64,000 bases of DNA from Cyclobacterium xiamenense (GTDB lineage: Bacteria; Bacteroidota; Bacteroidia; Cytophagales; Cyclobacteriaceae), in NCBI RefSeq assembly GCF_009467825.1, contig NZ_WIOK01000001.1:124001-188000 (forward strand), read 5' to 3'. Position 1 is the first letter of the stretch, and every line of letters begins with the position of its first letter. The position numbers and the translations under genes are program-made. Shown here one piece after another: positions 54,178 through 64,000 of the stretch. The notes below the pieces were generated by a model. It worked only from the letters and a program-made list of their open reading frames with translations. It was not told the DNA's origin and did no database searches.

Positions 54178-55872
54178 ATGAATGATTCACAGATAAGAGG
54201 AGCTGAAATTGTCATCAAGTCCTTGGTGGCAGAGAATGCCAGATATATTTTTGGCTACCCCGGAGGCGCCATCATGCCTGTATACGATGCCCTCTACGAT
54301 TACATGGATCGCATACTGCACATTCTGACCCGACACGAACAGGGCGCAATTCATGCGGCCCAGGGCTATGCCCGGGTTTCTGGTCAGGTTGGTGTCTGCA
54401 TGGCTACCTCCGGACCGGGTGCGACCAATTTGATCACCGGCCTGGCCGATGCGCTGATCGACAGTACACCCCTGGTGTGCATCACCGGACAGGTGGCTTC
54501 GCATCTGTTGGGTACAGATGCCTTTCAGGAAACCGACGTGGTGGGGATTTCCATGCCGGGTACCAAGTGGAACATTCAGGTTAGACGGGTGGAAGATATC
54601 GCTCCGGCGATTGCCAAAGGTTTTCACATCGCCCGGTCGGGAAGGCCGGGACCGGTGTTGATAGACATTACCAAAGACGCCCAGACTAGCCTTGGGGATT
54701 TCAATTACGTGCCTTGTTTAAACATCCGCTCGTACCGACCCTATCCCAAAGTAGAGGATCATATCATTGAAAAGGCGGCGAGTCTGATCAATCAGGCCCG
54801 GAAGCCCTATGTTTTGTTTGGGCAGGGAGTCATTTTGGGTAAGGCTGAAAAAGCCTTGCAGGCATTCCTCGATAAATCCGGCATACCAGCGGCATGTACC
54901 CTTCTGGGTACTGGAGCCATTTCGGAGGAGCACCCAAATTTTGTGGGTAAATTAGGCATGCACGGGAATTACGGACCCAACCTACTTACGAATCAATGTG
55001 ATGTATTGATCGCAGTAGGGATGCGTTTTGACGACCGGGTTACCGGAGATGTAAAGCGCTATGCCAAGCAGGCAAAGGTAATTCACCTGGAATTGGATCC
55101 GGCGGAAGTCGACAAGACGGTGAAGAGCGAGGTAGCGGTTGTAGGCGACTGCAGGATTAGCCTGGAGAAGCTTACCGAAAAGGTGGAGAAGAAAACCCAC
55201 CCCGACTGGATCAAGGAGTTTAGGGAGTTGGAAGCCGAGGAAAAGCGTGTGGTCGTAGGGAACGATCTTTCGCCGACCAAGGTAGGGTTGACCATGGGAG
55301 AGGTAATTCGGCATATCAATGAATTCAAGGCGGATGATGCCATTCTGGTAACCGATGTAGGACAGCACCAAATGGTGGCCTGGAGGTATTTTGAATACAA
55401 GACCAGCCGTACCCAGGTCACATCCGGTGGACTTGGTACGATGGGATTTGCACTTCCTGCTGCTCTCGGAGCCCAACTCCACGATTACAACCGGCAGGTT
55501 ATTTGCGTGGTGGGCGATGGAGGTATTCAGATGACCTTTCAGGAACTGGGTACGATCATGCAAACCAAAGCACCGGTAAAAGTGGTATTGCTGAACAACA
55601 ATTTTCTGGGAATGGTACGGCAATGGCAGCAATTGTTTTTTGACAAACGCTATTCCTTTACCGAGTTGGACAACCCGGACTTTATTAAAATCGCGGAGGC
55701 GTACAACTTCAAAGTACAAAAAGTGGACGAGCGTGCCGATTTGAGGCAGGCCGTGGCAGAAATGTTTGTACACGACGGCCCCTATTTCCTGGAGGTAGTC
55801 GTAGAAAAAGAAGACAACGTTTTCCCGATGATTGCTTCGGGAAGCTCAGTAGAGGAAGTTAGACTTAGTTGA
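54178..55872 (+). CDS. ilvB: Acetolactate synthase large subunit
   Basis: 564 residues. YPGGAIMPVYDALYD and RHEQGAIHAAQGYARVSG (with the catalytic Glu) open the PYR domain; VGDGGIQMTFQELGTI...NNNFLGMVRQWQQLFFD is the thiamine diphosphate GDG-NN motif. Condenses pyruvate with pyruvate or 2-oxobutyrate, so it serves both valine/leucine and isoleucine. Five bases after ilvD. Confidence 0.98.
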   Translation: MNDSQIRGAEIVIKSLVAENARYIFGYPGGAIMPVYDALYDYMDRILHILTRHEQGAIHAAQGYARVSGQVGVCMATSGPGATNLITGLADALIDSTPLVCITGQVASHLLGTDAFQETDVVGISMPGTKWNIQVRRVEDIAPAIAKGFHIARSGRPGPVLIDITKDAQTSLGDFNYVPCLNIRSYRPYPKVEDHIIEKAASLINQARKPYVLFGQGVILGKAEKALQAFLDKSGIPAACTLLGTGAISEEHPNFVGKLGMHGNYGPNLLTNQCDVLIAVGMRFDDRVTGDVKRYAKQAKVIHLELDPAEVDKTVKSEVAVVGDCRISLEKLTEKVEKKTHPDWIKEFRELEAEEKRVVVGNDLSPTKVGLTMGEVIRHINEFKADDAILVTDVGQHQMVAWRYFEYKTSRTQVTSGGLGTMGFALPAALGAQLHDYNRQVICVVGDGGIQMTFQELGTIMQTKAPVKVVLLNNNFLGMVRQWQQLFFDKRYSFTELDNPDFIKIAEAYNFKVQKVDERADLRQAVAEMFVHDGPYFLEVVVEKEDNVFPMIASGSSVEEVRLS

Positions 55873-55877
55873 TTCAG

Positions 55878-56378
55878 ATGAATAAAAAATATACGATTTC
55901 TGTTTTTACAGAAAATTTTATTGGGATTCTTAGCCGGATCACCTTGATATTTACCCGTAGGGGGATCAATATTGATGGGTTTACGGCTTCAGAGAGCCGG
56001 GAAGAAGGGATCTATCGAATTACCATCGTGGTGACTACAAGTGAAGCACAAATCATCCAGCTCACCAAACAGATCGAAAAGATCATTGACGTGATCAAGG
56101 CATTTTACTACCTGGATGAGGAAATGGTTTTTCAGGAAATCGCCTTGTACAAAATCCCCATCGATAGCATCGATGCCGGCCTGGAAAAAGTGATCCGGCA
56201 GCACAATGCCCGAATAATTTCCGCCGAGAAGGATTTTGTGGTCATCGAAATGACGGGACACAAAGAGGAGACCCAGGAATTGCTGGAGGTTTTGAAAGAT
56301 TTTAATGTATTGGAATTTGTACGTTCCGGGAGAGTAGCCGTCGCGAAACCCATGGAAACAATTGACAAGTATTTGTAA
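55878..56378 (+). CDS. ilvN: Acetolactate synthase small regulatory subunit
   Basis: 166 residues from ATG 55878, five bases after the large subunit. N-terminal ACT domain YTISVFTENFIGILSRITLI, then GINIDGFTASESREEGIYRI, and a C-terminal domain with FVVIEMTGHKEETQELLEVL. Activates the large subunit and usually binds valine for feedback inhibition. Confidence 0.96.
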   Translation: MNKKYTISVFTENFIGILSRITLIFTRRGINIDGFTASESREEGIYRITIVVTTSEAQIIQLTKQIEKIIDVIKAFYYLDEEMVFQEIALYKIPIDSIDAGLEKVIRQHNARIISAEKDFVVIEMTGHKEETQELLEVLKDFNVLEFVRSGRVAVAKPMETIDKYL

Positions 56379-56408
56379 CTAATTTAAAATAAATTTTACT
56401 CGATAATT

Positions 56409-57452
56409 ATGAAACTGAAGTTCGGTACCGTTGAAGAAAATGTCGTAACAAGAGAAGAATTTCCTCTTGAAAAAGCCAAAGAAGTACTAAAAGACGAAGT
56501 AATAGCCGTGCTTGGATACGGTGTGCAGGGACCAGGCCAAGCCTTAAACCTCAAGGACAATGGTTTCAATGTGATTGTTGGCCAGCGAAAAGGTTCCAAA
56601 ACCTGGGACAAAGCCATAGCGGATGGCTGGGTGCCGGGAGAAACCTTGTTTGAGCTGGAGGAAGCCTGCGAAAAGGGTACCATTCTTCAGTTTTTGCTTT
56701 CGGATGCAGGTCAAATTGCCTTGTGGCCAACCGTAAAGAAACACCTGACTCCGGGCAAAGCGCTGTATTTCTCCCACGGTTTTGGGATCACCTATAAGGA
56801 CCAAACGGGAATTATCCCTCCAAAAGATGTGGACGTAATATTGGTGGCGCCTAAGGGCTCCGGAACTTCATTGCGAAGAATGTTTGTTGAAGGCAGGGGG
56901 TTGAACTCTTCCTTTGCCATTTACCAGGACGCAACCGGCAATGCCCGGGATCGTGTAGTGGCATTGGGTATTGGCGTAGGGTCCGGCTATTTGTTTGAGA
57001 CGGATTTTTACAAAGAAGTTACTTCCGACCTTACCGGAGAGCGGGGTACGCTAATGGGGGCCATTCAGGGAATCTTCGCTGCTCAATACGAGGTGTTGCG
57101 TGCCAACGGGCATTCTCCCTCCGAGGCATTTAACGAAACCGTAGAAGAGCTCACCCAAAGTCTGATGCCTCTGGTAGCAGAAAACGGCATGGATTGGATG
57201 TATGCCAATTGTTCGACCACAGCCCAGCGAGGTGCCCTGGATTGGTGGAAACCCTTTCGGGATGCCACCAAGCCTGTTTTTGAGGAACTTTACAACAGTG
57301 TAAAAACAGGTAAAGAGGCCGCCAAATCGATCGAATCCAATAGCAAGTCCGATTACCGCGTTAAGCTGGAAGAGGAGTTAAAAGAACTTAGAGAATCAGA
57401 AATGTGGCAGGCGGGTGCTACGGTACGTAAATTGCGCCCGGAAAATAATTAA
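56409..57452 (+). CDS. ilvC: Ketol-acid reductoisomerase
   Basis: 347 residues. VLGYGVQGPGQALNLKDNG is the nucleotide-binding loop; GQRKGSKTWD has the Arg and Ser expected for NADPH use; APKGSGTSLRRMF and SDLTGERGTLMG carry metal and substrate residues. Reduces and isomerises acetolactate and acetohydroxybutyrate. Confidence 0.97.
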   Translation: MKLKFGTVEENVVTREEFPLEKAKEVLKDEVIAVLGYGVQGPGQALNLKDNGFNVIVGQRKGSKTWDKAIADGWVPGETLFELEEACEKGTILQFLLSDAGQIALWPTVKKHLTPGKALYFSHGFGITYKDQTGIIPPKDVDVILVAPKGSGTSLRRMFVEGRGLNSSFAIYQDATGNARDRVVALGIGVGSGYLFETDFYKEVTSDLTGERGTLMGAIQGIFAAQYEVLRANGHSPSEAFNETVEELTQSLMPLVAENGMDWMYANCSTTAQRGALDWWKPFRDATKPVFEELYNSVKTGKEAAKSIESNSKSDYRVKLEEELKELRESEMWQAGATVRKLRPENN

Positions 57453-57460
57453 ATTGACCT

Positions 57461-58960
57461 ATGTCAGAAAAGCTTTGGATATTTGATACCACTCTACGAG
57501 ATGGGGAACAGGTGCCGGGATGTCAGCTCGATACCAGGGAAAAAATTGTAGTAGCCAAGGCTTTGGAGGCATTGGGTGTTGATATTCTTGAGGCTGGATT
57601 TCCAATATCCAGCCCCGGGGATTTCAATTCCGTTGTAGAAATATCCAAGGCGGTATCGGAACCCACCATTTGCGCCCTTTCCAGGGCGGTTGAAAAAGAC
57701 ATCGAGGTAGCCGCTGAGGCACTTCGGTATGCAAAAAAAAGCCGTATTCACACGGGTATCGGTGTGTCCGGGTACCATATCCAACACAAGCTCCGCAGTA
57801 CTCCGGAAGCCGTGTTGGAGAAAGCCGTTAAGGCAGTAAAATTTGCCCGGAACCTGGTGGAGGAAGTGGAGTTTTACGCAGAAGATGCGGGTAGGGCATC
57901 GCCGGAATTTCTGGTACGTGTGCTGGAAGCAGTGATCAAAGCCGGAGCGCGGGTAGTAAACATCCCGGATACGACGGGGTACTGCCTTCCCGAGCAGTAC
58001 GGCAACATCATTCGCCACCTGAAAGAAAATGTTTCCAACATCGATCAGGCCATCATTGCGACTCACTGCCACAACGACCTGGGTCTGGCTACCGCCAATA
58101 GTCTTTCCGGTGTCTTGAATGGTGCCCGGCAGGTGGAGGTAACCATGAACGGGATCGGAGAGCGCGCCGGAAATACCTCCCTGGAAGAGGTGGTGATGGC
58201 GATCAAAAGTCACCAGGAAATACCCGTCTACACGGATATCAACACGAAAAAAATCTACGAAACCAGCCGGATTATTTCCAAGCTGATGAACATGCCGATA
58301 CAGCCAAACAAGGCCATTGTCGGTAGAAATGCCTTTGCGCATTCCAGCGGGATACACCAGGATGGGGTACTCAAAAACCGGGAGAATTACGAAATCATCG
58401 ACCCCAAAGATGTGGGCGTGGAAGAGTCGTCGATTGTGCTGACGGCCCGGAGCGGTAGAGCCGCGCTGAAACATCACCTGAAATTGCTCGGTTACGAATT
58501 CGATAAGGAGAAGTTGGATGAGATCTACGAAGATTTTCTGGTCCTTGCCGATTCCAAACGAGACATCGGCAGAAAAGACCTGCTTTCTTTGTTGGGTGAG
58601 CACCTGGAGCATTCCCCTTTTATCGCGCTGGAAGAGATTTCCTACCAGGGAAAGGAGGGAGAAGAGGCACAAGCCGAGGTCATTCTGAATATCGGCGATG
58701 AGCTTAAGAAAGGCGCATCAAAAGGCAACGGCCCGGTGGACGCGGTCATCAAGTCCATCAAGCAATTGATCCCGCAGGAAGTGATTTTGGATGAATTCCT
58801 GATTCAGGCGATTACCAAGGGTAGCGATGATATTTGCAAAGTACACATGCGTCTGATGCACGAAGGCAAGCCCTACCACGGTTTTGGCTCTGAAACGGAC
58901 ATCGTATTGGCGTCTGCAAAGGCCTTTCTAGATGCATTAAACAAATTACCTGTCAAGTGA
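57461..58960 (+). CDS. leuA: 2-isopropylmalate synthase
   Basis: 499 residues. [20 protein letters not shown] opens the TIM barrel; [14 protein letters not shown] and [15 protein letters not shown] contribute substrate and zinc ligands; [20 protein letters not shown] is the second signature. A leucine-binding LeuA_dimer domain occupies about 390-499. Committed step of leucine synthesis. Eight bases after ilvC. Confidence 0.96.
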   Translation: MSEKLWIFDTTLRDGEQVPGCQLDTREKIVVAKALEALGVDILEAGFPISSPGDFNSVVEISKAVSEPTICALSRAVEKDIEVAAEALRYAKKSRIHTGIGVSGYHIQHKLRSTPEAVLEKAVKAVKFARNLVEEVEFYAEDAGRASPEFLVRVLEAVIKAGARVVNIPDTTGYCLPEQYGNIIRHLKENVSNIDQAIIATHCHNDLGLATANSLSGVLNGARQVEVTMNGIGERAGNTSLEEVVMAIKSHQEIPVYTDINTKKIYETSRIISKLMNMPIQPNKAIVGRNAFAHSSGIHQDGVLKNRENYEIIDPKDVGVEESSIVLTARSGRAALKHHLKLLGYEFDKEKLDEIYEDFLVLADSKRDIGRKDLLSLLGEHLEHSPFIALEEISYQGKEGEEAQAEVILNIGDELKKGASKGNGPVDAVIKSIKQLIPQEVILDEFLIQAITKGSDDICKVHMRLMHEGKPYHGFGSETDIVLASAKAFLDALNKLPVK

Positions 58961-58982
58961 TACTGACAAAAATGTAACCATA

Positions 58983-60404
58983 ATGGAGAAGAAAACATTA
59001 TTTGATAAGATTTGGGACGCACATGTGATCAAATCTATCCCAGATGGTCCGGACGTATTTTTCATCGATAAGCATTTTATCCATGAAGTCACCAGTCCGG
59101 TCGCATTTCTAAACCTCGAGAAACGAGGGGTTAAGGTCATGTTTCCGGAACGAACGGTGGCAACGCCGGACCACAACGTGCCCACCATCGATCAGGACAA
59201 GACCATCAAGGATCAGCTTTCCCGGATGCAGGTGGAAAAGCTCCGGCAAAATTGCAAGAAGCATGGAATAGAACTGCATGACCTGGGCTCCGATCATCAC
59301 GGTATTGTCCACGTAATTGGGCCCGAACTGGGCATCACCCAGCCAGGAATGACCATCGTTTGTGGCGATAGTCATACGTCAACCCATGGTGCCTTCGGCA
59401 CGATTGCTTTTGGTATCGGTACATCCGAGGTGGAAATGGTCCTGGCTACCCAGTGTATCATGCAGGCAAAGCCGAAGAAGATGCGCATCACCGTGGATGG
59501 AGAACTAGGCCCGGGTGTTTCCTCCAAGGACATTATTTTGTACATCATTGCCCAGATTTCCGCCAGTGGCGGTACCGGATATTTTATCGAATATGCGGGA
59601 AGTGCGATTCGCTCCCTAAGTATGGAAGCCCGCATGACGATTTGCAACATGAGCATCGAAATGGGAGCCCGGGGGGGATTGATTGCTCCCGACGAGACCA
59701 CCTTTGCGTACCTCAAAGGGAAAGACTTTGCACCCAAAGGGGAGGCCTGGGACCAGGCAGTAGCACATTGGAAAACCCTCCAAACCGATGATGGAGCAGA
59801 ATTTGATCTGGAGTACCAATACAATGCGGTGGATATCGAACCGATGATTACCTACGGGACCAACCCCGGTATGGGCGTAAAGGTGAGGGACAGCATTCCT
59901 ACCACCGACGGCATGAAGGAAAGCGTGAAGAAGTCTTACCTCAAGTCGCTTGAGTACATGGGATTTAAGCCTGGCGAGCCGATGAAGGGGAAAAAAATTG
60001 ACTACGTTTTTGTGGGTAGTTGTACGAATGGCCGGATTGAAGACCTTCGTACCGTTGCCAACTTTGTTAAAGGTAAAAAGAAGGCAGATGGAATCACGGC
60101 CTGGATTGTACCTGGTTCCAGGGAGGTCGAGAAGAAGGCCATCGAAGAGGGACTGGTGCAAATATTGGAGGAAGCAGGCTTTAAGCTCCGGCAGCCGGGC
60201 TGTTCCGCCTGTTTGGCGATGAACGACGACAAGATCCCTTCCGGCAAGTACGCGGTGTCTACCTCCAACCGTAATTTTGAAGGCAGGCAGGGACCGGGTA
60301 GCCGGACGCTATTGGCTTCCCCACTGACAGTGGCTGCAGTAGCGATTACTGGAGAAATTACCGACCCACGGGATTTGATTGAGGAATTAGCATTAGAAAA
60401 ATAA
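58983..60404 (+). CDS. leuC: 3-isopropylmalate dehydratase large subunit
   Basis: 473 residues. Iron-sulfur ligands are in [16 protein letters not shown] and [33 protein letters not shown] is the aconitase-family signature. With LeuD it isomerises 2- to 3-isopropylmalate; it may also act on citramalate. Confidence 0.98.
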   Translation: MEKKTLFDKIWDAHVIKSIPDGPDVFFIDKHFIHEVTSPVAFLNLEKRGVKVMFPERTVATPDHNVPTIDQDKTIKDQLSRMQVEKLRQNCKKHGIELHDLGSDHHGIVHVIGPELGITQPGMTIVCGDSHTSTHGAFGTIAFGIGTSEVEMVLATQCIMQAKPKKMRITVDGELGPGVSSKDIILYIIAQISASGGTGYFIEYAGSAIRSLSMEARMTICNMSIEMGARGGLIAPDETTFAYLKGKDFAPKGEAWDQAVAHWKTLQTDDGAEFDLEYQYNAVDIEPMITYGTNPGMGVKVRDSIPTTDGMKESVKKSYLKSLEYMGFKPGEPMKGKKIDYVFVGSCTNGRIEDLRTVANFVKGKKKADGITAWIVPGSREVEKKAIEEGLVQILEEAGFKLRQPGCSACLAMNDDKIPSGKYAVSTSNRNFEGRQGPGSRTLLASPLTVAAVAITGEITDPRDLIEELALEK

Positions 60405-60407
60405 GAC

Positions 60408-60998
60408 ATGGCATACGATAAATTTGATATACTGACGAGCAGGGTGGTTCCCCTTTCGTCCGAAAATGTGGATACGGATCAGATCATCCCGGCCAGGTTT
60501 TTGAAAGCAACCGAACGGAAAGGGTTCGGGGACAACCTGTTTCGCGATTGGCGTTACGATAGCGAAGGAAATCCGAAACCCGATTTCGTGCTGAATGACC
60601 CCACCTATGAAGGTAAAATTCTGCTTGCGGGTAGAAATTTTGGTTCGGGGTCTAGCCGGGAACACGCGGTGTGGGCCATTTACGATTACGGATTCCGCTG
60701 TGTGGTTTCCAGTTTTTTTGCCGACATCTTTAAAAACAACTGCCTGAATATCGGGGTGTTGCCCGTGACCATATCATCGGAGTTTGCCGACGAGCTGTTT
60801 GCAGCGGTTGAGGCAGACCCCAGCACCGAAGTGGAGGTGGATATCAACACGCAGACAATTACGCTTTTGGCAACCGGGAAGTCGGAAAATTTTGACATCA
60901 ATTCGTACAAAAAGCAAAATATGAAAAACGGATTTGATGACATCGATTATTTGTTGAACCTGCAGGAGGAGATACAGGTATTTGAGGCCGAAAGGTAA
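60408..60998 (+). CDS. leuD: 3-isopropylmalate dehydratase small subunit
   Basis: 196 residues, three bases after leuC. ENVDTDQIIPARFLKATE and NFGSGSSREHAVWAIYDYG are the swivel-domain signatures that complete the LeuC active site. Confidence 0.97.
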   Translation: MAYDKFDILTSRVVPLSSENVDTDQIIPARFLKATERKGFGDNLFRDWRYDSEGNPKPDFVLNDPTYEGKILLAGRNFGSGSSREHAVWAIYDYGFRCVVSSFFADIFKNNCLNIGVLPVTISSEFADELFAAVEADPSTEVEVDINTQTITLLATGKSENFDINSYKKQNMKNGFDDIDYLLNLQEEIQVFEAER

Positions 60999-61031
60999 CG
61001 AGCCAAAAGCTTTTGGGAAACCAACGAAGGA

Positions 61032-62639
61032 ATGATTAACGGACTGGGTATGAGTAGAGAAATGAATATTGAAATCATGGACACCACCCTTCGGGATGGT
61101 GAGCAAACTTCTGGTGTGTCCTTCCTCCCTTCAGAAAAGTTGCAGATTGCCAAACTTTTACTGGAAGAGTTGCGGGTGGACCGCATCGAAGTGGCCTCTG
61201 CCCGGGTTTCGGAAGGGGAGTTGGAGGGAGTAAAAAAGATTACACATTGGGCTTCCGAAAAAGGGTATTTGGACAAAGTAGAGGTGTTGGGCTTTGTGGA
61301 CACACCCAAGTCCGTGGATTGGATGGTGGATGCCGGAGCCAAGGTGTTGAATCTGCTCACAAAAGGCTCACTCAACCACCTCACCCATCAATTGAAGAAG
61401 ACCCCGGAAGTTCATTTCGAGGAGATTGCCGATTGTATTCAGTACGCGGAAGAAAAGGGGATCGAAGTAAACGTGTACCTGGAAGATTGGAGCAATGGTA
61501 TGCGGAACTCCCGGGAATACGCGATGTCCATGATCCGGTTTCTTTCCGAATTACCAGTAAGGCGCATCATGCTGCCGGACACCCTGGGGCTGTTGTGTCC
61601 CGAAGAGGTAAAGGAGTTTTTGGGATTGATTTGTACCGAGTTTCCAGACATGCACTTTGACTTTCATGCGCACAACGACTACGATTTGTCCGTGGCCAAT
61701 GTGCTAACTGCAGTGAATTCAGGGGCCAAAGGCATTCATACTACTGTGAACGGACTGGGGGAACGCGCCGGAAATGCACCTCTGGAGTCGATCGTAGCCG
61801 TTATTCAGGATTTTACCAATTTCGGTTTAAACATACAGGAAACCAAAATATACCGTATTAGTAAATTGATCGAACAATTTTCCGGCTTACGAATTCCAGC
61901 AAATAAGCCGGTGGTAGGTGAGAATGTGTTTACCCAAACGGCAGGCGTTCATGCGGATGGAGACCACAAAAAGAACCTGTATTTCAGTGATTTGCTACCC
62001 GAGCGGTTTGGCAGAACGAGGAAGTATGCACTAGGAAAGACCTCGGGCAAGGCCAATATCTTAAAAAACCTGGTGGAGTTGGGAATCTCGCTGGAGCCGG
62101 ATGAATTGGCCAAGGTGACCCAAAAGATCATCGAACTGGGTGACAAAAAAGAGCGGGTGACTACGGAGGATTTGCCGTACATCATATCAGATGTGTTGCA
62201 AAACAACTCCATACACCGGGACATTGTCATCGACGGGTACCACATGGTTCATTCCAAGGGCCTGAAACCTTCGGTTCAGTTGCGGGTAAAAATATTCCAC
62301 GAGTTTTACGAGCAGAATGCTTCCGGGGACGGGCAATACGATTCCTTTATGAAGGCCCTGAAGAAGATTTACAAATCTTTAAACAAAGAACTCCCCAAGC
62401 TGACGGATTTCCAAATCAGTATTCCTCCCGGAGGAAAGACGGATGCCTTTGTCGAATGCGTGATTACCTGGGACCTTGATGGACGAATCTTTAAGACGAA
62501 AGGTCTGGATAGCGACCAAACGATCGCCGCGATGAAAGCCACCGAGAAAATGCTAAACATCATCGAACAAATAAAAAACAGTAACAAAACAGAAAAAAAG
62601 AATCCCTATGGAAATGAATATAGCCCTATTGCCTGGTGA
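61032..62639 (+). CDS. Citramalate synthase-like / alpha-isopropylmalate synthase paralogue
   Basis: 535 residues (starts at 61050 or 61062 also possible). It is a second HMGL-like TIM barrel: [37 protein letters not shown] and NGLGERAGNAPLESIVAVI keep all catalytic residues and metal ligands, and a LeuA_dimer regulatory domain covers about 390-510. Where LeuA has YAEDAGRAS this protein has YLEDWSNGMRNS, so the substrate pocket differs. Between leuD and leuB it most likely makes citramalate from pyruvate and acetyl-CoA, feeding isoleucine synthesis via LeuCDB. A simple second isopropylmalate synthase is the alternative. Confidence 0.8.
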   Translation: MINGLGMSREMNIEIMDTTLRDGEQTSGVSFLPSEKLQIAKLLLEELRVDRIEVASARVSEGELEGVKKITHWASEKGYLDKVEVLGFVDTPKSVDWMVDAGAKVLNLLTKGSLNHLTHQLKKTPEVHFEEIADCIQYAEEKGIEVNVYLEDWSNGMRNSREYAMSMIRFLSELPVRRIMLPDTLGLLCPEEVKEFLGLICTEFPDMHFDFHAHNDYDLSVANVLTAVNSGAKGIHTTVNGLGERAGNAPLESIVAVIQDFTNFGLNIQETKIYRISKLIEQFSGLRIPANKPVVGENVFTQTAGVHADGDHKKNLYFSDLLPERFGRTRKYALGKTSGKANILKNLVELGISLEPDELAKVTQKIIELGDKKERVTTEDLPYIISDVLQNNSIHRDIVIDGYHMVHSKGLKPSVQLRVKIFHEFYEQNASGDGQYDSFMKALKKIYKSLNKELPKLTDFQISIPPGGKTDAFVECVITWDLDGRIFKTKGLDSDQTIAAMKATEKMLNIIEQIKNSNKTEKKNPYGNEYSPIAW

Positions 62640-63678
62640 CGGTATTGGACCGGAAGTAATCGCACAGGCGGTAAAAGTAGTACAGGCAATCGGGAAAAAA
62701 TTTGGACATACCATCACTTTTAAAGAGGCAATTACTGGAGCTGCGGCCATTGATGCCGTCGGCCATCCGTATCCGGAAGAGACGCATCAGGTCTGTCTGC
62801 AGGCAGATGCAGTACTCTTTGGAGCCATAGGTGATCCTCGGTTTGACAATGACCCCAGTGCGAAGGTTCGTCCGGAGCAGGGCTTGTTGGAGATGAGAAA
62901 ACGACTGGGATTGTTTTCGAACGTACGCCCCACGTTTACTTTTCCGTCCCTGGTTCATAAATCGCCCCTCAAGCGTGACCGCATTGAGGGAACGGATTTG
63001 GTTTTTCTTCGGGAGCTTACCGGAGGTATCTATTTTGGAGAGCCAAGAGGTCGAAACGAGCAGGGGACCAAGGCATTTGATACTTGCGTGTATTCGGTAG
63101 AAGAGATCGAGCGACTTGCCCGAATGGGATTTGAATTTGCCCAAAAGCGTAGAAAACATCTCACCTGTGTGGATAAGGCCAATGTGTTGGCTACTTCCAG
63201 GTTGTGGAGGGAAACGGTCCAGCGATTGGCTCCCGAATATCCGGATGTGACCGTGGAATACGAATTTGTAGATGCCGTGGCCATGCGGCTGATTCAATGG
63301 CCCAAGGCCTATGATGTGCTGATTACGGAAAATCTTTTTGGAGATATTCTGACAGATGAAGCTTCGGTAATTAGTGGGTCCATGGGGCTGATGCCGTCGG
63401 CCTCCCTGGGAGTCAATACGAAGTTATTTGAGCCGATCCACGGCTCCTATCCCCAGGCAGCAGGCAAAGACATCGCCAATCCCCTGGCAACCGTACTTTC
63501 GGCGGCCATGATGTTTGAGTATGCGTTTGAACTAATGGATGAAGCAAAAGCCATATCCGATGCGGTGAACCTTTCTCTGGAAAAGGGAATAGTTACGGAA
63601 GACCTGGCCGAGGGTGAGGTTGCTTACAAGACCTCGGAGGTAGGGGACTGGCTGGCCGAACAAATCGAAAAATCATAA
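62608..63678 (+). CDS. leuB: 3-isopropylmalate dehydrogenase
   Basis: 356 residues. LLPGDGIGPEVIAQAVKVV opens the fold; RLGLFSNVRPTFTFPSL, LTGGIYFGEPRG, VDKANVLATSRLWRE and NLFGDILTDEASVISGSMGL are the substrate and metal segments. Oxidises 3-isopropylmalate, and probably 3-methylmalate from the citramalate route. Its start overlaps the upstream gene's end by 32 bp (26 bp if the second Met is used), so translation is coupled. Confidence 0.97.
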   Translation: MEMNIALLPGDGIGPEVIAQAVKVVQAIGKKFGHTITFKEAITGAAAIDAVGHPYPEETHQVCLQADAVLFGAIGDPRFDNDPSAKVRPEQGLLEMRKRLGLFSNVRPTFTFPSLVHKSPLKRDRIEGTDLVFLRELTGGIYFGEPRGRNEQGTKAFDTCVYSVEEIERLARMGFEFAQKRRKHLTCVDKANVLATSRLWRETVQRLAPEYPDVTVEYEFVDAVAMRLIQWPKAYDVLITENLFGDILTDEASVISGSMGLMPSASLGVNTKLFEPIHGSYPQAAGKDIANPLATVLSAAMMFEYAFELMDEAKAISDAVNLSLEKGIVTEDLAEGEVAYKTSEVGDWLAEQIEKS

Positions 63679-63698
63679 GACCCAAATCTCGTTAAATA

Positions 63699-63736
63699 AA
63701 AAAGCCACCCTTCGATTGGTCGTAGGGCGGCTTTTT
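63699..63736 (+). terminator. Terminator of the ilv-leu operon
   Basis: Stem AAAAAGCC-A-CCCT / AGGG-C-GGCTTTTT with one mismatch, followed by T. A-tract on the left makes it bidirectional with the convergent fabI. Confidence 0.85.
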
Positions 63737-63744
63737 ACTTTGGA

Positions 63745-64000
63745 CTATTTTTTTTCCATGAAAACATCGATTAACTCCTGGGTAATGCCACTGGAGGAAT
63801 AGCCTCCGTCGTGGAAGAGGTTTTGCATGGTGACCATCCGTGTGAAGTCAGAAAACAGGGTCACGATGTATTCAGCGCAGGATGCGGCCGAGGCATTTCC
63901 CAGAGGGGAAGCAATGTCCGCAAAATCGTAAAAATCGTTGAATCCTCCGATTCCGGATCCAGCCGTTGTTTTGGTCGGCGATTGGGAAATGGTATTGACG
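63745..64000 (-). CDS. fabI: Enoyl-[acyl-carrier-protein] reductase, 3' part
   Basis: The last 85 codons, read from the window edge, give VNTISQSPTKTTAGSGIGGF, then DFADIASPLGNAS and VTMQNLFHDGGYSSSG before TAG. These match the C-terminal third of FabI, including the SPT..TAGSG substrate-loop region and the final beta-strand with its Gly-Gly. Catalyses the last reduction in fatty-acid elongation. The 5' part lies beyond the window. Confidence 0.93.
   Translation of the reverse strand, partial: VNTISQSPTKTTAGSGIGGFNDFYDFADIASPLGNASAASCAEYIVTLFSDFTRMVTMQNLFHDGGYSSSGITQELIDVFMEKK

Overview
The window comes from a Bacteroidota chromosome, most likely a Cytophagales/Cyclobacteriaceae-like marine or aquatic bacterium. 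The evidence is two SusC/SusD pairs, several TonB-linked receptors with carboxypeptidase-regulatory-like N-domains, promoter elements of the Bacteroidota type (TTG, 19-21 nt, TAnnTTTG), lipoproteins with acidic residues after the lipobox cysteine, and DUF6702. The genus is an inference.

Layout. 1-3.9 kb: end of a surface-polysaccharide cluster (glycosyltransferase, two methyltransferases, a WcaJ-type initiating sugar transferase). 3.9-21 kb: a tandem universal stress protein, a 2H-type RNA ligase/phosphoesterase, a first SusC/SusD pair, a DUF6702-HupE/UreJ-M1 peptidase group, glnK-amt ammonium uptake behind a near-perfect promoter, a nucleotidyltransferase, DoxX, RecF, pyruvate dehydrogenase E1 alpha and a truncated hemoglobin. 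21-38.5 kb: an accessory nutrient-scavenging stretch with a propeller-GH29 fusion, a membrane-bound TPR/HTH regulator, beta-propeller phytase with its own TonB receptor, a second SusC/SusD pair, and a convergent operon of a PI-PLC-like phospholipase and a calcineurin-like phosphoesterase. This set suggests phosphorus scavenging from inositol phosphates and phosphoinositides. Between the SusD and phosphoesterase genes lies a dead RAYT transposase flanked by two REP-like palindromes. 39-42.5 kb: a small islet (cytochrome c, Fic protein, ParDE-like toxin-antitoxin, IS1380 and GIY-YIG remnants) that ends at an initiator tRNA gene. 42.6-52 kb: housekeeping genes era, der, rsmG, an ECF sigma factor, tgt, an LptF/LptG permease and ispE.

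52.2-63.7 kb is a complete branched-chain amino-acid operon: ilvD-ilvB-ilvN-ilvC-leuA-leuC-leuD-cimA-like-leuB. It is preceded by what looks like a classical transcription attenuator. A 15-residue leader peptide, MFLLVSVVVLIVIII, has 12 Leu/Val/Ile codons, and the RNA that follows can form mutually exclusive 1:2, 2:3 and 3:4 helices, the last being an 11-bp terminator with a U-tract. This is the most interesting regulatory object in the window. The citramalate-synthase-like paralogue inside the leu genes suggests a threonine-independent route to 2-oxobutyrate using the same LeuCDB enzymes. The window ends in the 3' part of a convergent fabI gene.
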